Below, piece by piece: positions 61,066 to 64,000 of a stretch of DNA of 64,000 bases (the stretch's first letter is position 1; each line of letters begins with the position of its first letter). Position numbers and translations under genes: made by a program. The notes beneath the pieces are model-generated. The model saw only the letters and a list, made by a program, of their open reading frames with translations. It did no database searches and had not been told where the DNA came from. The DNA is taken from positions 62,001 to 126,000 of the forward strand of contig NZ_JARXXP010000017.1 in NCBI RefSeq assembly GCF_029893965.1. Direction: 5' to 3'. Source of the stretch: Paenibacillus sp. PastM-3. Lineage in GTDB: Bacteria > Bacillota > Bacilli > Paenibacillales > Paenibacillaceae.

Positions 61066-61092
61066 CCGCCGGAGATTCCCGGCGGTTTTTTT
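61066..61092 (+). terminator. Second rho-independent terminator after nrdF
   Basis: CCGCC...GGCGG hairpin with a 10-base loop that can extend by GG/CC, followed by TTTTTTTG. It immediately follows the first terminator. Confidence 0.85.
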
Positions 61093-61122
61093 GTTGTGTG
61101 GAACTCCACATGTTCACCTAAA

Positions 61123-61313
61123 ATTTAAGTGGAAAATCGCCATCTAATTTATCAATAAACCCCACTTTCGGGAAACTAGATCGAAAAGTGCCACTTAATT
61201 TTATCGAAATTACCTCCAGCGCACCAGATTACCCTAAATTAATGCCCTTTTTCCAACTAATGTTCTCGAATGCTGTAAATCACTAGAATTAAGTGGCTAA
61301 AATCCAACTATCT
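61123..61313. repeat. Dispersed four-module palindromic repeat, copy C
   Basis: Modules start at about 61123, 61173, 61234 and 61286 (spacing 50, 61 and 52 bp), of the form TTTAAGTGG...CCACTTAA with degenerate arms. The layout matches copies at 18036 and 40107. It lies between the nrdF terminators and the next small gene. Confidence 0.8.
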
Positions 61314-61394
61314 GCAAAAACGTAACCTCGCAGCGTCCCGATATGCAACTTCTTAATCACAGGATGCGTAAGATGACTAAAGGAGTTGGTAAAA

Positions 61395-61592
61395 ATGGTA
61401 ATCTTCGCTACTCTTTTCGTGCTAATTGCGGTACTGAATATTTTCTTTCCGGCTGCAGGCTGGTACATGCGTTACGGCTGGATGGTAAAAGGGGAATCCG
61501 AGCCCAGTGATGCCTATCTCATGATGAGCAGAATCAGCAGTGTTATCGTGCTTATTATCTTTTTATTATTTTTATTACCAGCATTATTTTAG
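61395..61592 (+). CDS. Small two-helix membrane protein (DUF6199-like)
   Basis: The 65-residue protein has two hydrophobic helices around the loop WYMRYGWMVKGESEPSDAYLMMSR, which resembles DUF6199-type proteins. I chose ATG 61395, 9 bases after AAGGAG. A TTG at 61386 is an alternative. Function unknown. Confidence 0.75.
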   Translation: MVIFATLFVLIAVLNIFFPAAGWYMRYGWMVKGESEPSDAYLMMSRISSVIVLIIFLLFLLPALF

Positions 61593-61726
61593 GTTAGAAG
61601 GTTGGAAGGCATTCTCTTGTCGTAATCGTGTCATAACGTTTATGGCTTCCCCCAAATGGGCCCCCGCCCAGCTCTTTCGTTGGGCATTTGCATAGGATGA
61701 GGCATAACCAACTGGGAGGTAAGACC

Positions 61727-61963
61727 TTGAATAATTATCAGCCAATGTACACAATGCCCCATGCCATTACTGTCTATCCTGTTGATCCGTTTGTCGTTGA
61801 AACCTTAATGTCCGTAAGGGGAAAGCAAGTAGTTCTGGAAACTACCCGCGGCGGAATCAGCGGCTGTGTGATGGATGTCAAGCCAGACCACGTTGTATTG
61901 GATACCAGGGGCAGAAAATTCTTTGTGCGCATTTGTGAGATTGTTTGGATTATGCCCGAATGA
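61727..61963 (+). CDS. DUF2642 (YuzF-like) small protein
   Basis: The 78-residue protein contains VRGKQVVLETTRGGISGCVMDVKPDHVVLDTRGRKFFVRICEIVWIMPE, written here only as family evidence in parts: ETTRGGISG, DVKPDHVVLD and FFVRICEIVWIMP. This pattern is typical of DUF2642 proteins, several linked to spore coat. The start is TTG 61727, 6 bases after GGGAGGT. Confidence 0.8.
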   Translation: MNNYQPMYTMPHAITVYPVDPFVVETLMSVRGKQVVLETTRGGISGCVMDVKPDHVVLDTRGRKFFVRICEIVWIMPE

Positions 61964-62017
61964 AATTCTTGAATGAGCTGCTCTTGCAGCTCTTTTTCTT
62001 TTCTTTATAGTCGTATA

Positions 62018-62918
62018 CTACGAATGATGTTTTGACCCCAGCAGCAGACTGAACAATGCTCCTGACAAAGCAATGCAAGCCGCTAACAGGAAGGTATCAG
62101 AGTACCCCTTCATTTCTGCCAACGCTGTATTGCCGCCTGCCATCGTTATCCGCGCGTTCGTCCGGAGTGCCAGGAAGTTGCTCAAACCCGCAATCGCAAT
62201 AGGGATTACCAGATTGGAGCTTGCTGAGGTTAACGGTGTAACACGGCTGATTAGCTCCGAAGGCGCGGATTGCAGGATGTAGGTATTGAGAGACATCATA
62301 CAAAGGCCCATTCCGATTCCGAGCAGCCCCACCATTCCCCCAATCAGCCCCCCTCCTACGTTCTGGCCTATTTATGACAGCAGCAATAAAGCCAGAGAGA
62401 TCGTCCCTAAACCCAAGCCGGCAAGCGGGCGTATACCCACCTTATCAAACAGCCTTCTGCCAACCGGCATAAGCAGTCCGGACGTGATAGCCACCATACT
62501 CATGACCAAACCCGCCTGAAACGGGCTATACCCTTTAAAATGCTGCAGGTACTGCGGGATAAATACCAGAGATCCGTTTAGAGCCGCGTATTGAACCCAG
62601 CTTACAAATATTCCTCTTCGAAAGCTAACCTTTCGGAATGCCTGAAGAGCCAGAATCGGCTGCGGATGTCTTGTCTCATGAAACCACAACCAGACCAGCA
62701 GTATGACACTGACTGCCCTCAATATCCAAAGAAGCCATTGGAAAGCATCCACATTCATGCTTAAGGCGAGTAAAACAAAGGCTACAGGAGCCAGAAAAAA
62801 TCCGGCTATATCCAAGGATCGCTTATCATAAGCGGATTGGGCTGGTCGTAGTGCATTCGCCGTTAGCAAATAACGTATCCCCAAATAGACACTCATTCTG
62901 TTTGTCCTGACTATTCAT
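62018..62918 (-). pseudogene. EmrB-type (DHA2) MFS transporter gene with internal deletion and stop
   Basis: A correct start is kept: AAAAGGAG and ATG 62918 (MNSQDKQNE). After 22 bases the sequence jumps, one base out of frame, to the second half of a 14-helix exporter (SVYLGIRYLL...FHETRHPQPILAL...GFSPFQAGLVM-like, GLLMPVGRRLFDKVG). A TAA at 62372 interrupts this part in frame. The remainder (GLLGIGMGLCMMSLNTYILQ...) runs to 62018. The first half of the protein is missing. The gene is non-functional. Confidence 0.8.
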
Positions 62919-62949
62919 ATCAGCTCTCCTTTTACTAAACAGCGTATTG

Positions 62950-63198
62950 ATTAACTTTTACCTGCTGACTATAATCAGAACAACCACAAAATCGATGATC
63001 AGAAATCATCATCAACAGATTAAATCTGCAGATATTCCTGTCAAACAACAATATTTATTTGCGTATCTTGCTTCAGCCTATGTGGGGACCATGCAATTCT
63101 GGATACAACGGGATTTCGATCTACTTCCGGCGGAGATGGCTATTTTGTTCTCACAGATTTCGAGGCTGGGGTCGGCGCATGTAACAATTCCTGTGTAA
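62950..63198 (+). pseudogene. C-terminal remnant of a TetR-family regulator
   Basis: The frame encodes YLFAYLASAYVGTMQFWIQ, then DFDLLPAEMAILFSQISRLG, typical of the TetR C-terminal ligand domain (TetR_C_14-like). The helix-turn-helix N-terminus is absent, and there is no ribosome site. It is divergent to the broken MFS gene, the usual exporter-repressor pair. Confidence 0.65.
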
Positions 63199-63252
63199 AT
63201 ACACTGTTCCTGCAAGGACACTAAATTGAGCTATAAGGAGAGGTCATACATC

Positions 63253-64000
63253 ATGTTTCAAGGGAAAAAGAGGACCAGCGCTTGGGCCGGGTTCGGGCTA
63301 TACACAGTCTTAACCCTATTTTTCTTATTCGTTGGCTTCAACCGTTCATCGGCTCTGCCGGAGACGGGCTTGCGGTATCATTTGGTATTTGACGGGATTC
63401 CGCTGAGGTTTCCGGGCGGTGGTTATGCGAATCTTTGGGTCTTCAACCTGGGGAACTACCTGGCATTCGTACCGTTTGGACTAGTGATTCCGCTACTGAT
63501 CCGCTGCCGGTTCCTGCCGTTTCTCTTGGTCTTCTTAGCGGCCATTACCGGGGTTGAGCTGATCCAGATGGTGACCCATTTGGGCGCGTTCGATATTAAC
63601 GATATCGTCATTAATACGCTGGGTGCGACTGTCGGCTATGGCGCTCAGCGGCTGATACGCCGCGATCGTACAACGCAAAGAGGTTTACTCAAGCTCCTGT
63701 TCTCCGGAGCAGTCTTGACTGTGGCCGTCTACTCCGCCGTGAGTGGTCTTAATCATTATCTGGATTATGGCCGCGGTGAGATCATCGCGCTGGACCAAGT
63801 CCCCCTTGAGCATGGTGAAGTAAGGTGGGAATCAAGACTCAACGGTTTCACTGCATCGCAAGAGCGGATCGAACCAGCGGTCAATCTATACAGCCGTGAT
63901 AATCCGAGAAGCCACGAGTTCTCACTGCGCCTTGATGGACAGTTCAAAGAGTTTTCTGGTAATCTGGCCGTCCCTGACGACGTTATAAATGCGGCGAGCA
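63253..64000 (+). CDS. VanZ-family membrane protein with C-terminal NPCBM-like region (3' end missing)
   Basis: The frame is open from ATG 63253 (behind AGGAGAGG) to the window edge. The N-terminal 170 residues form the VanZ domain with about five helices (NLWVFNLGNYLAFVPFGL, GVELIQMVTHLGAFDINDIVINTLG). The visible extracellular C-terminal part (LNGFTASQERIEPAVNLYSR, FSLRLDGQFKEFSG) resembles NPCBM carbohydrate-binding modules. VanZ proteins confer lipoglycopeptide tolerance in some settings. The role here is unknown. Confidence 0.85.
   Translation, partial: MFQGKKRTSAWAGFGLYTVLTLFFLFVGFNRSSALPETGLRYHLVFDGIPLRFPGGGYANLWVFNLGNYLAFVPFGLVIPLLIRCRFLPFLLVFLAAITGVELIQMVTHLGAFDINDIVINTLGATVGYGAQRLIRRDRTTQRGLLKLLFSGAVLTVAVYSAVSGLNHYLDYGRGEIIALDQVPLEHGEVRWESRLNGFTASQERIEPAVNLYSRDNPRSHEFSLRLDGQFKEFSGNLAVPDDVINAAS

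Overview
The window looks like a chromosomal segment of a Paenibacillus-type, endospore-forming, aerobic Firmicute. Pointers are strong AGGAGG-type ribosome binding sites with frequent TTG and GTG starts, YesMN-style two-component control of sugar uptake, a caa3 oxidase with a cytochrome c domain fused to subunit II, class Ib ribonucleotide reductase, a DUF2642 (YuzF-like) protein and LPXTG surface anchoring. No rRNA, tRNA, CRISPR array or prophage was recognised. The species assignment is an inference.

Layout. 1-8400: sugar uptake and disaccharide phosphorolysis, with the start of an ABC solute-binding lipoprotein, a response regulator, a histidine kinase, an AraC regulator, a GH65 phosphorylase and beta-phosphoglucomutase. 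8400-9480: a decayed IS3 copy next to a gene stub. 9490-15120: the caa3 oxidase cluster ctaC-D-E-F-G plus a DUF420/CtaM protein. 15120-34800: mostly housekeeping and small conserved genes, including a lipid kinase, xpt, a TrmB regulator, a RelP/YwaC alarmone synthetase, a SNF2 helicase, GH31 alpha-glucosidase, a TspO-like protein, RidA, an MFS carrier and a 5TM-type histidine kinase.

35050-48780 is the most interesting part. Its gene set matches the flavin-based extracellular electron transfer (EET) locus known from Listeria: a PplA-like lipoprotein with two repeats, an NDH-2 with a C-terminal membrane extension, polyprenyl diphosphate synthase subunits, a UbiA prenyltransferase, an ECF module (EcfT, EcfA1, EcfA2), EetB (Gx transporter family) and EetA (NusG domain II). 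A U32 peptidase and a class III aminotransferase lie among them. The lipoprotein gene is preceded by tandem Fnr/CRP-like palindromes. The two converging halves are separated by a four-module palindromic repeat, a hexamer array and a GGGGTTC array.

48980-57200: cyclic-di-GMP and surface functions. An HD-GYP phosphodiesterase lies a few kilobases from an LPXTG 'choice-of-anchor A' protein whose leader carries a cyclic-di-GMP-I riboswitch plus terminator. An alpha/beta hydrolase and a fused two-domain esterase are also here. 57450-61100: nrdIEF. 61100-64000: small proteins, a deleted MFS gene next to a TetR remnant, and a VanZ-family protein running off the end.

A four-module palindromic element of about 190 bp occurs three times (18.0, 40.1 and 61.1 kb), always in 3'-flanking intergenic DNA with the same internal spacing. 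It is the clearest structure not explained by genes.
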